Source of the DNA: Oscillospiraceae bacterium
GTDB taxonomy: Bacteria; Bacillota_A; Clostridia; Oscillospirales; Oscillospiraceae
Direction of reading: 5' to 3'
Length of the DNA: 15,610 nucleotides
Assembly: GCA_017398105.1 (NCBI GenBank)
Contig: JAFQHF010000012.1
Span: 1-15,610, forward strand
Part shown: positions 1-7,581 of the stretch, in pieces
Layout: each line of letters starts with the position of its first letter
Numbering within the stretch: position 1 is the first letter of the stretch
Position numbers and translations under genes: made by a program
The notes under the pieces: model-generated
Databases searched by the model: none
What the model was told of the DNA's origin: nothing
Seen by the model: only the letters and a program-made list of their open reading frames with translations

Positions 1-91
1 CCGACCCGCTATCGAGGATTGCCGCGGATGGTATGATTGCATTTGTTACATTTTGCACCGTTTTTTGCCTGGGCAGTTTCGCAGCCTGCTC

Positions 92-111
92 GGCGGGGTC
101 ATGACCCCGCC
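92..111. repeat. Perfect 20-bp REP-like palindrome
   Basis: The arms GGCGGGGTCA and TGACCCCGCC meet with no spacer, making a perfect palindrome followed by CTACA. The G/C-rich base with trailing CTACA resembles the hairpin arms of the 210-bp elements elsewhere in the window (GGGGCGG...CCGCCCCTAC), so it probably belongs to the same loose family of intergenic palindromes. There is no T-tract, so it is not a classical terminator. No gene was recognised in positions 1-264. Confidence 0.6.
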
Positions 112-208
112 CTACAGATATTTATGAATAAACAATCATTTACCGTAGTAACGATACCGAGCGGGTTTGGGCAGTAACGATTCCCACCGCACCGAACACG
201 CATTGGCC

Positions 209-236
209 GTCGGCCCATGCCGACAAACGATAATTT
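209..236. repeat. Partial right end of the 210-bp inverted-repeat element
   Basis: A 6-bp hairpin (GTCGGC, loop CCAT, GCCGAC) runs into AAACGATAATTT. The 20 bases at 217-236 (ATGCCGACAAACGATAATTT) are identical to the end of the element copy at 11851-12060. No matching left terminal repeat was found upstream within the window, and the DNA to the left resembles the full copies only loosely, so this is a solo or decayed end. It lies 28 bases before the lipoprotein start codon, and its GATAAT could contribute to a promoter, which is speculative. Confidence 0.6.
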
Positions 237-264
237 ATCTTTGTAGAAAAAGGAGGACCCCGAA

Positions 265-1098
265 ATGAAAAAGACCATCCTGACCATCACCGCCCTGATC
301 TGCATGTTTGCACTGGTGCTCACCGGCTGCGGCAGCAAGGAGGCTCCTGAAACAACCGCTGCCCCGGCAACCACTGCAGCTGCTTCTGCTGAGCCTCAGC
401 CCCTGGGACTGTCTGACTGGAACCTGTCTACCTCCACCTGGAGCAGCCCCAACGGTGCCACCGTTCACCTGACCGCCACTCCCTTCGGCTACGAAGAGGG
501 TCAGTCCGCCGCCTTCATCATCCGTCTGGAGGGCGAAGATGTGGCCAGCATTCCCTGTACCTGGAACGGTACTGCCTATACCGCTGATGCGGAACTGAAC
601 GCAGCCGACGGCTACTGCTACTATGTGGCCATGACCGCCGCCGATGGCAGCACTGCCGAGATCGCCGTCAATACTCCCTCTGATGTTAAGGATGAGGCGC
701 TGATCAATATGGCCGAATCCCTGAATTCCTACTGCACCGTCACCGTGGAGACCTCCGCCTTTGCCGACGGAAAGCTGACCATCACCTCCGGCGACCTGTT
801 TGTTCAGGTTCCCAAGATCACCAACAACGGCGAAACCATCACGGTTTCCGAAGCTGTCCTGACCCTGTGGTACAACGACGAGGCTGTGGACACCGAAAAG
901 CTGACGCTGGAGGAATCCGAATCCGTAGGCGGCTATGAGCTTTCCCTGACGGACATTTCCTTCAAGACCCCCGAGATGGAAGATGACCATCAGCTGACCA
1001 TGACTCTGGATGTAAAGCTGTCCAACGGCCAGAGCCTGTCCTGCGCCGCCGGCACCTTCTTCTATAATGACGGCCAGCTCCTGACCGCTGTGGGCTGA
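265..1098 (+). CDS. Putative secreted lipoprotein of unknown function
   Basis: This encodes 277 residues. The N-terminus is a lipoprotein signal peptide: KK at residues 2-3, a hydrophobic stretch at about 5-19, and a lipobox L19-T20-G21-C22, so Cys22 should be lipidated and the protein anchored outside the membrane. An Ala/Thr/Pro-rich linker follows (about residues 27-45), as in many Gram-positive surface lipoproteins. The remainder (about 46-277) is acidic, rich in Thr and Ser with alternating hydrophobic residues, suggesting beta-sandwich domains; I recognise no catalytic motif or named family. The start is supported by AAGGAGG at 250-256, 8 bases upstream. The gene appears monocistronic: an inserted element and then a strong terminator follow. 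It could be a substrate-binding or adhesion protein, but nothing in the sequence decides this. Confidence 0.8.
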   Translation: MKKTILTITALICMFALVLTGCGSKEAPETTAAPATTAAASAEPQPLGLSDWNLSTSTWSSPNGATVHLTATPFGYEEGQSAAFIIRLEGEDVASIPCTWNGTAYTADAELNAADGYCYYVAMTAADGSTAEIAVNTPSDVKDEALINMAESLNSYCTVTVETSAFADGKLTITSGDLFVQVPKITNNGETITVSEAVLTLWYNDEAVDTEKLTLEESESVGGYELSLTDISFKTPEMEDDHQLTMTLDVKLSNGQSLSCAAGTFFYNDGQLLTAVG

Positions 1099-1121
1099 TT
1101 TTTCCCCGCCGGCTGTTCTGC

Positions 1122-1331
1122 AAATTATCGTTTGTCAGCATAGGCATCAACCAATCGTAGGGGCGGATTTTCAATCCGCCCGAAATCTATCGATCAATTC
1201 CCGGCGAAGCCAACTCCGGTCGTCACGGTCTTTGCACAGATCGATACCATTCCATTGTCGTTACGTTGAGGGCGGATTGAAAATCCGCCCCTACAATAGC
1301 GTTTCGAGATTCGTGCTATAAACGATAATTT
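1122..1331 (+). mobile_element. 210-bp nested inverted-repeat element (MITE-like), copy 1
   Basis: The element is bounded by 12-bp perfect terminal inverted repeats, AAATTATCGTTT (1122-1133) and AAACGATAATTT (1320-1331). Inside, a 25-base arm at 1157-1181 is the exact reverse complement of the arm at 1270-1294, and each arm is itself a hairpin (GGGCGGATT / AATCCGCCC). Further in, TATCGATC faces GATCGATA. No open reading frame of note is inside, so it would be non-autonomous. It matches the reversed copy at 11851-12060 at about 95% by eye and the copy at 7582-7771 less closely. No clear target-site duplication was seen. It lies between the lipoprotein stop codon and the terminator at 1354. Confidence 0.85.
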
Positions 1332-1353
1332 ATCTCTATCCACACATCAGCAG

Positions 1354-1380
1354 ACCGTCCCCTTTCGGGGACGGTTTTTT
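1354..1380 (+). terminator. Intrinsic terminator of the lipoprotein gene
   Basis: The stem ACCGTCCCC / GGGGACGGT (9 bp) has a 4-base loop and is followed directly by a T6 tract. It is the only strong terminator downstream of the lipoprotein gene and is separated from the stop codon by the 210-bp element, suggesting the element inserted into the 3' untranslated region. Confidence 0.85.
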
Positions 1381-1556
1381 ATTGTCCCCTGCAGAAAAAC
1401 AAACCCATTGTTCTGTCTTTCACCTGTTTCTCCGGTAATTTTTAAGATTTTAACGGATGTTTTATGATAACCGAAGCAATTTCCACAAATTTCTGCCCCC
1501 AACATTCCTTTTTATGTGAATACTATAGAAAAGTTGAAAAAAAGGAATTTTTGAGA

Positions 1557-1585
1557 TTGATTTTACGGCACATTTGGCATACAAT
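1557..1585 (+). promoter_or_regulatory. Probable promoter of trmL (and possibly pgk)
   Basis: A -35 match TTGATT (1557-1562) and a -10 match TACAAT (1580-1585) are separated by exactly 17 bases. Transcription would start near 1592, leaving a leader of about 50 bases before the trmL start at 1643. The surrounding DNA (about 1440-1570) is AT-rich compared with the coding regions. This is a consensus comparison only. Confidence 0.6.
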
Positions 1586-1642
1586 AGGGAGCGAGCGGAC
1601 AAACGGAAACGTATCCAAAGCAATTCGTATGAGGTGAGAAAG

Positions 1643-2125
1643 ATGCTGAACATTGTGCTGGTGGAACCCGAGATTCCCCAGAACTGCGGCAACATCGCCC
1701 GCACCTGCGCCGCTGCCGGATGCCGTCTGCATCTGATCCGGCCCTTAGGGTTCGACATCTCCGAAAAGGCGGTGCGCCGGGCCGGACTGGATTACTGGCA
1801 CATGGTAGAGGTTTTCGATTATGAAAACCTGTCGGATTTCTTTGCAAAGAACGATGTTCAGGAAATGTGGTGCCTGTCCACCAAAGCACCCCGGTGCTAT
1901 GCGGAGGCAAGCTATCACGACAACTGCTACCTCTTCTTCGGCAAGGAGACGAAGGGGCTCCCGGAGGATTTTCTGGCAGAGCACTTTGACCAGTGCGTGC
2001 GAATCCCCATGCGCAGCGAGGCCCGGAGCCTGAATCTGAGCAATGCAGTAGCCATTACCGTCTACGAAGCGCTGCGGCAGCTTTCCTTTCCCGCCCTTCA
2101 AGATTACGGCAAAATGAGAGAATAA
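1643..2125 (+). CDS. trmL: tRNA (cytidine/uridine-34 2'-O)-methyltransferase TrmL
   Basis: The protein has 160 residues, the usual size for TrmL. This SPOUT-fold enzyme uses S-adenosylmethionine to 2'-O-methylate the wobble base of tRNA-Leu isoacceptors in the cytoplasm. Visible signatures are the N-terminal LVEPEIPQNCGNIARTCAA (from about residue 6), FGKETKGLP in the middle, and the C-terminal IPMRSEARSLNLSNAVA with YEALRQL, which forms the SAM-binding knot in this family. An in-frame start exists at 1574, but it lies within the predicted promoter; ATG 1643 has GAGGTGAG at 1631-1638 and puts MLNIVLVEPEIP at the N-terminus as in E. coli TrmL. Only 31 bases separate its stop from pgk, so the two may share a transcript, although codon bias is far weaker here than in pgk. 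Confidence 0.92.
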   Translation: MLNIVLVEPEIPQNCGNIARTCAAAGCRLHLIRPLGFDISEKAVRRAGLDYWHMVEVFDYENLSDFFAKNDVQEMWCLSTKAPRCYAEASYHDNCYLFFGKETKGLPEDFLAEHFDQCVRIPMRSEARSLNLSNAVAITVYEALRQLSFPALQDYGKMRE

Positions 2126-2156
2126 CCCCTGATTATTACGATTTGGAGGATCAATT

Positions 2157-3356
2157 ATGAATTACAATAAGAAGTCCATTGAGGATATCGAAGTAGCCGG
2201 CAAGCGCGTTCTGTGCCGCTGCGACTTCAACGTTCCCACCAAAGCAGGCGTCATCACTTCCGACAAGCGCATCGTCGCTGCTCTGCCCACCATCCAGTAT
2301 CTGATTAACAACAAGGCCAAGGTTATCCTGTGCTCCCACATGGGCAAGCCCAAGGGTGAGTGGAAGCCCGAGCTGTCCCTGAAGATCGTTGCTGCCCGCC
2401 TGAGCGAGCTGCTGGGCCAGGAGGTCATCATGGCTTCCGATGTTGCCGGCGAGGATGCCAAGGCTAAGGCTGCTGCCCTGCAGGAAGGCCAGGTCATGCT
2501 GCTGGAGAACACCCGTTACATCAAGGGCGAGACCAAGAACGATCCCGAGCTGTCCAAGGAACTGGCTTCCCTGGCTGACATCTTCGTGAACGACGCTTTC
2601 GGCACCGCACACCGTGCCCACTCTTCCACCGCCGGTGTTGCTGACCATCTGCCCGCTGTCTGCGGCTACCTGGTCCAGAAGGAAGTTTCCATCATGGGCA
2701 AGGCTCTGGCCAACCCCGAGCGTCCCTTCGTCGCCATCCTGGGCGGTGCCAAGGTCGCTGACAAGCTGAATGTTATCAATAACCTGCTGGAGAAGGTGGA
2801 TACCCTGATCATCGGCGGCGGCATGGCTTACACCTTCGCAGCTGCCAAGGGCTACACCGTTGGCAAGTCCCTGCTGGACGAGAGCAAGATCGACTACTGC
2901 AAGGAAATGATGGCCAAGGCTGAGGCCAAGGGCGTCAACCTGCTGCTGCCCATCGACGTGGTTGTTGCTGACTCCTTCCCCTCCCCCATCGACGGCCCCG
3001 TGGAAGTTGAGACTGTTGATGTCACCGCTATTCCCGACACCAAGGAAGGCCTGGATATCGGCGAGAAGACCGCTGCTATCTTCGCTGACGCTGTGAAGAA
3101 CGCCAAGACCGTCGTCTGGAACGGCCCCATGGGCGTCTTCGAGAACCCCACTCTGGCCAAGGGCACCATTGCTATGGCTCAGGCTCTGGCCGATTCCGCA
3201 GCTACCACCATCGTTGGCGGCGGCGACTCTGCAGCAGCCTGCGAGCAGCTGGGCTTTGCTGACCGTATCACCCACATTTCCACCGGCGGCGGCGCTTCCC
3301 TGGAGTTCCTGGAAGGCCTGGAACTGCCCGGCATTGCCTGCCTGCAGGACAAGTAA
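2157..3356 (+). CDS. pgk: Phosphoglycerate kinase
   Basis: This 399-residue cytosolic enzyme transfers phosphate from 1,3-bisphosphoglycerate to ADP in glycolysis. Its length is normal. Substrate-binding residues appear in RCDFNVP (R21, D23, N25), [12 protein letters not shown] and [13 protein letters not shown]. The interdomain and nucleotide side shows [34 protein letters not shown] (about 354-361) and [13 protein letters not shown] near the end. The start has GGAGG at 2145-2149, 7 bases upstream. Codon use is strongly biased (CTG, GCT, AAG, ATC), as expected for a highly expressed gene. tpiA follows after 178 bases containing a perfect palindrome, so co-transcription with tpiA is plausible but not shown. 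Confidence 0.97.
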   Translation: MNYNKKSIEDIEVAGKRVLCRCDFNVPTKAGVITSDKRIVAALPTIQYLINNKAKVILCSHMGKPKGEWKPELSLKIVAARLSELLGQEVIMASDVAGEDAKAKAAALQEGQVMLLENTRYIKGETKNDPELSKELASLADIFVNDAFGTAHRAHSSTAGVADHLPAVCGYLVQKEVSIMGKALANPERPFVAILGGAKVADKLNVINNLLEKVDTLIIGGGMAYTFAAAKGYTVGKSLLDESKIDYCKEMMAKAEAKGVNLLLPIDVVVADSFPSPIDGPVEVETVDVTAIPDTKEGLDIGEKTAAIFADAVKNAKTVVWNGPMGVFENPTLAKGTIAMAQALADSAATTIVGGGDSAAACEQLGFADRITHISTGGGASLEFLEGLELPGIACLQDK

Positions 3357-3380
3357 TCCCCTTTCTTTGTAATTTACGAA

Positions 3381-3404
3381 GGGGCCGATGCATGCATCGG
3401 CCCC
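3381..3404. repeat. Perfect 24-bp palindrome between pgk and tpiA
   Basis: The arms GGGGCCGATGCA and TGCATCGGCCCC abut with no spacer. There is no T-tract, so it is not a standard terminator, though the hairpin could attenuate pgk read-through or protect the pgk 3' end. Its G4C / GC4 base resembles the other REP-like palindromes in this window. The rest of the 178-base gap contains only short weak inverted repeats (for example GCATC/GATGC near 3423-3438). Confidence 0.75.
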
Positions 3405-3534
3405 TGCCCATTCAAATCTCAACGCATCCTCTGCGATGCCCGGAATTGCCTCGCTACATAGCAATACCGTAACCATGTCAATTCACATCGAACCGATCCT
3501 GGCTCTGATGTTGTGATAAAAGGAGAAAAGGAAA

Positions 3535-4314
3535 ATGAACAGAAAGTATCGTAAGACCGTCATCGCCGGTAACTGGAAGATGAACAAGACCCCCTCCGAG
3601 ACCAAGGAGTTTATGACCCAGCTGAAGGCCATCATGCCCAAGGGCCGTTGGTGTGATGTCGCTCTGTGTGTTCCCGCTGTCTGCATCCCCGCTGCTGTCC
3701 GCGCCATGCGTGAGACCCGCGTGGGCATCGGCGCTGAGAACTGCAATGCCAACGCATCCGGTGCCTACACCGGCGAGATCGCTACCAACATGCTGACCGA
3801 TGCCGGCTGCAAGTACGTCATCATCGGCCACTCCGAGCGCCGCGAGATGTACGGTGAGACCGACGCTGATGTCAATGCAAAGGTTCTGGCCGCTCTGGAC
3901 GCAGGTCTGATCCCCATCATGTGCTGCGGCGAGACCCTGGAGCAGCGTGAGAACGGCATCACTGCCGAGCACATCACCATGCAGATCAAGCTGGGCCTGA
4001 AGAACGTTCCCGAAGAGAAGATCCGCAAGGTCATCATCGCTTACGAGCCCATCTGGGCCATCGGCACCGGCCTGACCGCTACTCCCGAGCAGGCTGAGGA
4101 AGTCTGCGAGATGATCCGCTCCGTGATCCGCAAGCTGTACAGCTCCAAGAATGCCCGCGCCATCTCCATCCTGTACGGCGGCTCCATGAACGACAAGAAC
4201 GCCTTCGAGCTGCTGGCTCAGCCCGACATCGACGGCGGCCTGATCGGCGGTGCCTCCCTGGTTCCCGAGAAGTTCGTCAAGATCATCGAGGCAGCTAACC
4301 AGCCCACTGTCTAA
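3535..4314 (+). CDS. tpiA: Triosephosphate isomerase
   Basis: A 259-residue TIM-barrel enzyme interconverting dihydroxyacetone phosphate and glyceraldehyde 3-phosphate in glycolysis. Key residues are visible: N13 and K15 in GNWKMNK, the electrophile H99 in IIGHSERRE, the catalytic base E171 in YEPIWAIGTG (with the flexible loop after it), and the phosphate-binding YGGSMN and DGGLIGGASL near the C-terminus. Length is slightly above the usual ~250. AAGGAG at 3520-3525 precedes the start by 9 bases. Codon bias is as strong as in pgk, which fits high expression of both glycolytic genes. A hairpin with a weak T-run follows at 4333. Confidence 0.97.
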   Translation: MNRKYRKTVIAGNWKMNKTPSETKEFMTQLKAIMPKGRWCDVALCVPAVCIPAAVRAMRETRVGIGAENCNANASGAYTGEIATNMLTDAGCKYVIIGHSERREMYGETDADVNAKVLAALDAGLIPIMCCGETLEQRENGITAEHITMQIKLGLKNVPEEKIRKVIIAYEPIWAIGTGLTATPEQAEEVCEMIRSVIRKLYSSKNARAISILYGGSMNDKNAFELLAQPDIDGGLIGGASLVPEKFVKIIEAANQPTV

Positions 4315-4332
4315 TTTCTAGCTTGCACTTAC

Positions 4333-4360
4333 GGGCAGCTGCGTTGTTTCGCAGCTGCCC
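4333..4360 (+). terminator. Probable terminator after tpiA
   Basis: An 11-bp perfect stem, GGGCAGCTGCG / CGCAGCTGCCC, with a 6-base loop is placed 18 bases after the tpiA stop. The downstream sequence TTCGTATATG is only weakly T-rich, so termination may be partial. Confidence 0.6.
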
Positions 4361-4384
4361 TTCGTATATGTATCAGTTGAAAGC

Positions 4385-4449
4385 TGACAGTTGACAATTG
4401 ACAGTTTTTTCTTTCCTGTCAACTGTCAACTATCCACTGTCAATTATCA
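4385..4449. repeat. Inverted array of degenerate heptamers
   Basis: Three tandem 7-mers (TGACAGT, TGACAAT, TGACAGT; 4385-4405) are followed by a pyrimidine-rich spacer (TTTTTCTTTC) and then by the opposite-strand version (CTGTCAA, CTGTCAA, CTATCCA, CTGTCAA; 4416-4443) and TTATCA. The segments 4390-4404 and 4416-4430 form a 15-bp inverted repeat with one mismatch. It sits between tpiA and tsaC and could act as a protein-binding array, a weak terminator (T6 lies in the loop) or a simple unstable repeat. Confidence 0.75.
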
Positions 4450-4473
4450 TTTCCGCCCAAAGGAGGCGTATTC

Positions 4474-5508
4474 ATGAAAACGTTACTGCTATCTTCGGAG
4501 GATATACGAACTCCCGCTGTCGCCGCGGAAATGATCCGCAGCGGCGAACTGGTAGCCATCCCCACGGAAACCGTCTACGGTCTCGGTGCCAACGGTCTGG
4601 ACGAAGAGGCCGTTGCGAAGATATTCCTGGCCAAGGGCCGTCCTCAAGACAACCCTCTGATCCTGCATATCTGCGGTGCGGAGCAGATCGAGCTGTTCTG
4701 CCACCATATTCCCCAGAAGGCCTACGATCTGGCGGAAGCCTTCTGGCCGGGTCCTCTGACCATCGTGCTGCCCGCCCGGGACAATGTGCCCAGGCGCACC
4801 ACCGGCGGACTTTCCACCGTGGCCGTCCGCTGCCCGGACAATGCCGTCACCCGGGAGATCATCCGCCTGTCCGGCGTTCCCATTGCCGCTCCCTCTGCCA
4901 ACATTTCCGGCAAGCCTTCCACCACCACCGCTGAGCATGTGCTCCACGACCATGACGGCAACATCGCCGCAGTGGTGGACGGCGGCCCCAGCCGGGTGGG
5001 TGTGGAATCCACCATCGTGGATCTGACCGAGGAGCGTCCCCGGCTCCTGCGCCCCGGCGGTGTCACCCCGGAGCAGCTGATGGCTGTTCTGGGGGATCTG
5101 GTGGTGGACAAGGCTGTTACCGCCCAGATCGATAAAGACGAAGTGGTCAAAGCCCCCGGCATGAAGTACCGCCATTACGCGCCTTCAGAGCCTGTGGTCA
5201 TCGTCTCCGGCTCCCGGGAAAAGGCAGCTGCCTATATCCGCCGTCACTTCGAACCCGGTGACCGGGTGCTGTGCTTTGAAGAGGAGCTTCCCCTGTATGA
5301 AGGCTGCAACCCCCTGTCCTACGGGCAGGAGGCTGATGTGAATACCCTCTCTGCCGGTCTGTTCGCCGCCCTGCGGGAGCTGGACGACCCGGCCATCCAT
5401 CAGGTCTATGCCCGGTGCCCTGTGGGCGGCGGCGTGGCCTATGCCGTGCAGAACCGACTGAAAAAAGCTGCAGCCTTTCATATCGTGGACGCGGAGGAAG
5501 AAGCATGA
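4474..5508 (+). CDS. tsaC: L-threonylcarbamoyladenylate synthase (two-domain Sua5/TsaC type)
   Basis: This 344-residue enzyme makes threonylcarbamoyl-AMP from threonine, bicarbonate and ATP, the first step of the t6A37 modification of ANN-decoding tRNAs. The N-terminal YrdC domain (about residues 12-200) shows IPTETVYGLGANG (29-41), the KGRPQDNPL motif (54-62), GPLTIVLPAR, PSANISGKPS (140-149) and LLRPGGVT. A linker with APGMKYRHYAP leads to a Sua5 C-terminal domain (about 235-344), so this is the long form rather than short TsaC; B. subtilis YwlC is of the same type. AAGGAGG (4460-4466) supports the start. Its stop codon overlaps the coaE start (ATGA), indicating translational coupling. Confidence 0.95.
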   Translation: MKTLLLSSEDIRTPAVAAEMIRSGELVAIPTETVYGLGANGLDEEAVAKIFLAKGRPQDNPLILHICGAEQIELFCHHIPQKAYDLAEAFWPGPLTIVLPARDNVPRRTTGGLSTVAVRCPDNAVTREIIRLSGVPIAAPSANISGKPSTTTAEHVLHDHDGNIAAVVDGGPSRVGVESTIVDLTEERPRLLRPGGVTPEQLMAVLGDLVVDKAVTAQIDKDEVVKAPGMKYRHYAPSEPVVIVSGSREKAAAYIRRHFEPGDRVLCFEEELPLYEGCNPLSYGQEADVNTLSAGLFAALRELDDPAIHQVYARCPVGGGVAYAVQNRLKKAAAFHIVDAEEEA

Positions 5509-6083
5509 TCATCGGCATCACCGGCGGCACCGGCTGCGGAAAAACCACCCTTCTGAGGGTCATCGAAGAAGCAGGCGGCCTGATTCTGGACTGCGATGCC
5601 GTTTATCATGACCTGCTGACCCGGGATGATGCGCTTCTGTCCGCCATCGGCGCCCGCTTTCCCGGCGTGGTGGAAAACGGTATCCTTCAGCGAAAAAAAT
5701 TGGGGGCCATCGTCTTTTCCAACAAAAAAGCACTTCTTGATTTGAACAACATTACCCACACCGCCGTCAAACGTGAGGTTCAGCACCGTTTAAGCACAGC
5801 CCCCGCTCTCGCTGCCATCGATGCCATTGCCCTGTTTGAAGGGGGCCTGGCAGCGCTTTGCGATGTGACCGTGGCCGTCACCGCCCCGGAGGAAGACCGT
5901 GTCCTTCGCCTGATGAAACGGGATTCCATTTCCGAAGAATACGCCCGCAGCCGCATTGCCGCCCAGCATAAAGAAGACTGGTTCCGGGAACACTGTGACT
6001 GCGTACTGGAAAACAGCGGTACAGAAATGCAATTTCACAAGAAATGTCTTGCATTTTTGCGGGAACTGGATATAATGAAATAA
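5505..6083 (+). CDS. coaE: Dephospho-CoA kinase
   Basis: The last enzyme of coenzyme A synthesis, phosphorylating the 3'-OH of dephospho-CoA with ATP. It has 192 residues, close to the usual ~200. A P-loop GGTGCGKTT lies at residues 7-15, followed by LDCDAVYHDLL, ITHTAVKREV and the C-terminal LID-like region RLMKRDSISEEYARSRIAAQ. An upstream in-frame ATG at 5415 would add 30 residues, but it lies inside tsaC and lacks support; ATG 5505 overlaps the tsaC stop by four bases, has GGAGG at 5493-5497, and places the P-loop at the N-terminus as in CoaE. The usual LLFE segment reads ALFEGGL here, a small variation. Confidence 0.93.
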   Translation: MIIGITGGTGCGKTTLLRVIEEAGGLILDCDAVYHDLLTRDDALLSAIGARFPGVVENGILQRKKLGAIVFSNKKALLDLNNITHTAVKREVQHRLSTAPALAAIDAIALFEGGLAALCDVTVAVTAPEEDRVLRLMKRDSISEEYARSRIAAQHKEDWFREHCDCVLENSGTEMQFHKKCLAFLRELDIMK

Positions 6084-6090
6084 CGACCAT

Positions 6091-6108
6091 GCGGGAGTCC
6101 TCTCCCGC
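6091..6108 (+). terminator. Weak stem-loop between coaE and the aminopeptidase gene
   Basis: The 7-bp stem GCGGGAG / CTCCCGC with a 4-base loop lies 8 bases after the coaE stop and is followed by CCTTACTTT rather than a pure T-tract. It may cause partial termination; read-through into the downstream gene 56 bases away is possible. Confidence 0.4.
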
Positions 6109-6139
6109 CCTTACTTTACCCACGCAAAGGAGATAGATT

Positions 6140-7525
6140 ATGACCACTGAAGAACTCCGGGAGTCCCTGCTGATGGCTCCTAAGAACGGCTATACCCGCA
6201 TTACGCCTGAACAGCGTGCAGAAATGGAAAGCTACGCCAAGCGCTACATGGCCTTTATGGATGCCTGCAAGACCGAGCGGGAGGCTACCGCCTGGACTGT
6301 CCGGGAGGCAGAAGCGCGGGGCTTCAAGCCCTTTACCCCCGGCATGACCCTGAACGCCGGCGATAAGGTCTATTACAACAACCGGGACAAGTCCATTGCC
6401 CTGGCCGTCATCGGCAGCGAGTCTCTGGCAAAGGGCGCCAATATCTGCGCCGCCCATGTGGATTCCCCCCGCATCGACCTGAAGCCCAATCCCCTGTATG
6501 AGGATTCCGAGATCGCCTATCTGAAGACCCAGTACTATGGCGGCATTAAGAAGTATCAGTGGCCCATTCATCCCCTGGCAATGCACGGCGTGGTTTACCG
6601 CAAGGACGGCTCCGTCATCACCGTCACCATCGGCGAGGATGAAAGCGACCCCATCCTGATGGTCTCCGACCTGCTGATTCACCTGTCCTCCGAGCAGATG
6701 CAGAAGACTATGGCCAAGGGAATCGTGGCAGAGCAGCTGAACGTGATCCTGGGCACCGAGCCCATCGAGGGCGAAGGCTCCGATCTGGTGAAGCTGAATG
6801 TGATGAAATGGCTGAACGAGAAGTACGGTCTCATCGAATCCGACTTCCTGTCCGCAGAGCTGACCATCGTTCCCGCAGGCAGAAGCCGTGAAGTGGGCCT
6901 GGACCGCAGCCTTATCGCCGCCTACGGTCATGACGACCGCTCCTGCTCCTTTGCAGAGCTGGATGCCATTTTCTCCATCGAAGCTCCCGCAAAGACCGCG
7001 GTCTGCATTCTGGCCGACAAGGAGGAGATCGGCTCCATCGGCATCTCCGGTATGCAGAGCCATTTCTTCGAGCATTTCATGGGCGGCCTGTGCGACATTC
7101 AGGGCATCAAGCTGGAGGACTGCTTCGCCAACTCCTTCTGCCTGTCCGCTGACGTTTCCAACGCCTACGATCCCAACTTCCCCGAGGTTCACGACAAGCG
7201 CAACAATTCCCAGCTGAACTACGGCATTGCCATCATGAAGTACACCGGCGGCGGCGGTAAGAGCCGGGCCTCCGACGCTTCTGCCGAAGCCATGGGCCAT
7301 ATCCGCACCACCCTGGACAATGCCAATGTCATCTGGCAGATCGGCACCATCGGCAAGGTGGACGTGGGCGGCGGCGGCACCGTGGCTGCCTATATGGCCA
7401 ACCGCAACATCGTCACCGTGGATGCCGGTGTTCCCGTGCTGAACATGCACGCCCCTCTGGAGCTGGCCTCCAAGCTGGACTGCTACATGTGCATGCAGGC
7501 CTGCAAGGCTATCTATCTGGCATAA
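6140..7525 (+). CDS. M18 family zinc aminopeptidase
   Basis: A 461-residue cytosolic dizinc aminopeptidase of family M18 (aspartyl aminopeptidase / aminopeptidase I group), which trims N-terminal residues, typically acidic or neutral, from peptides. Signatures include CAAHVDSPRIDLKPNP (metal ligand H106, catalytic-site D108), YYGGIKKYQWP, LADKEEIGS with E295 and E296 (general base and ligand), ADVSNAYDPN, and the C-terminal GGGGTVAAYMA and NMHAPLE, whose His is the expected last zinc ligand. Length and the GGIKKYQW segment fit the subgroup labelled 'M18 aminopeptidase 1' in clostridia better than the shorter second type. AAAGGAG at 6126-6132 supports the start. A strong terminator follows immediately. 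No signal peptide. Confidence 0.94.
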   Translation: MTTEELRESLLMAPKNGYTRITPEQRAEMESYAKRYMAFMDACKTEREATAWTVREAEARGFKPFTPGMTLNAGDKVYYNNRDKSIALAVIGSESLAKGANICAAHVDSPRIDLKPNPLYEDSEIAYLKTQYYGGIKKYQWPIHPLAMHGVVYRKDGSVITVTIGEDESDPILMVSDLLIHLSSEQMQKTMAKGIVAEQLNVILGTEPIEGEGSDLVKLNVMKWLNEKYGLIESDFLSAELTIVPAGRSREVGLDRSLIAAYGHDDRSCSFAELDAIFSIEAPAKTAVCILADKEEIGSIGISGMQSHFFEHFMGGLCDIQGIKLEDCFANSFCLSADVSNAYDPNFPEVHDKRNNSQLNYGIAIMKYTGGGGKSRASDASAEAMGHIRTTLDNANVIWQIGTIGKVDVGGGGTVAAYMANRNIVTVDAGVPVLNMHAPLELASKLDCYMCMQACKAIYLA

Positions 7526-7531
7526 ATCAAA

Positions 7532-7565
7532 CAGGCTCCCTCAAATCGAGGGAGCCTGAATTTTT
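7532..7565. terminator. Strong, probably bidirectional terminator
   Basis: An 11-bp perfect stem, CAGGCTCCCTC / GAGGGAGCCTG, with a 5-base loop is followed by AA and T5 on the plus strand. On the minus strand the hairpin is followed by TTTGATTT, so it could also end the transcript of the convergent PLP-enzyme gene after it crosses the element at 7582-7771. Confidence 0.85.
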
Positions 7566-7581
7566 GTATCTGTTGGCCTGT

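Noticed and set aside
1122..1331. CRISPR or riboswitch interpretation of the repeats
   Set aside because: There are no regularly spaced repeats with spacers, and the copies lie at gene 3' ends rather than in leaders, with terminal inverted repeats typical of small mobile elements.
1574..1642. Longer N-terminus for TrmL starting at 1574
   Set aside because: This ATG lies within the predicted -35/-10 region and would add 23 charged residues absent from the family; ATG 1643 has a good ribosome binding site.
2126..2156. Separate promoter directly before pgk
   Set aside because: The 31-base gap holds only the ribosome binding site. A promoter inside trmL is possible, but I could not identify a convincing one.
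2151..3476. 441-codon open frame antisense to pgk
   Set aside because: Same cause as the glgP shadow. pgk motifs are unambiguous on the plus strand, and the antisense translation is repetitive with no recognisable domain.
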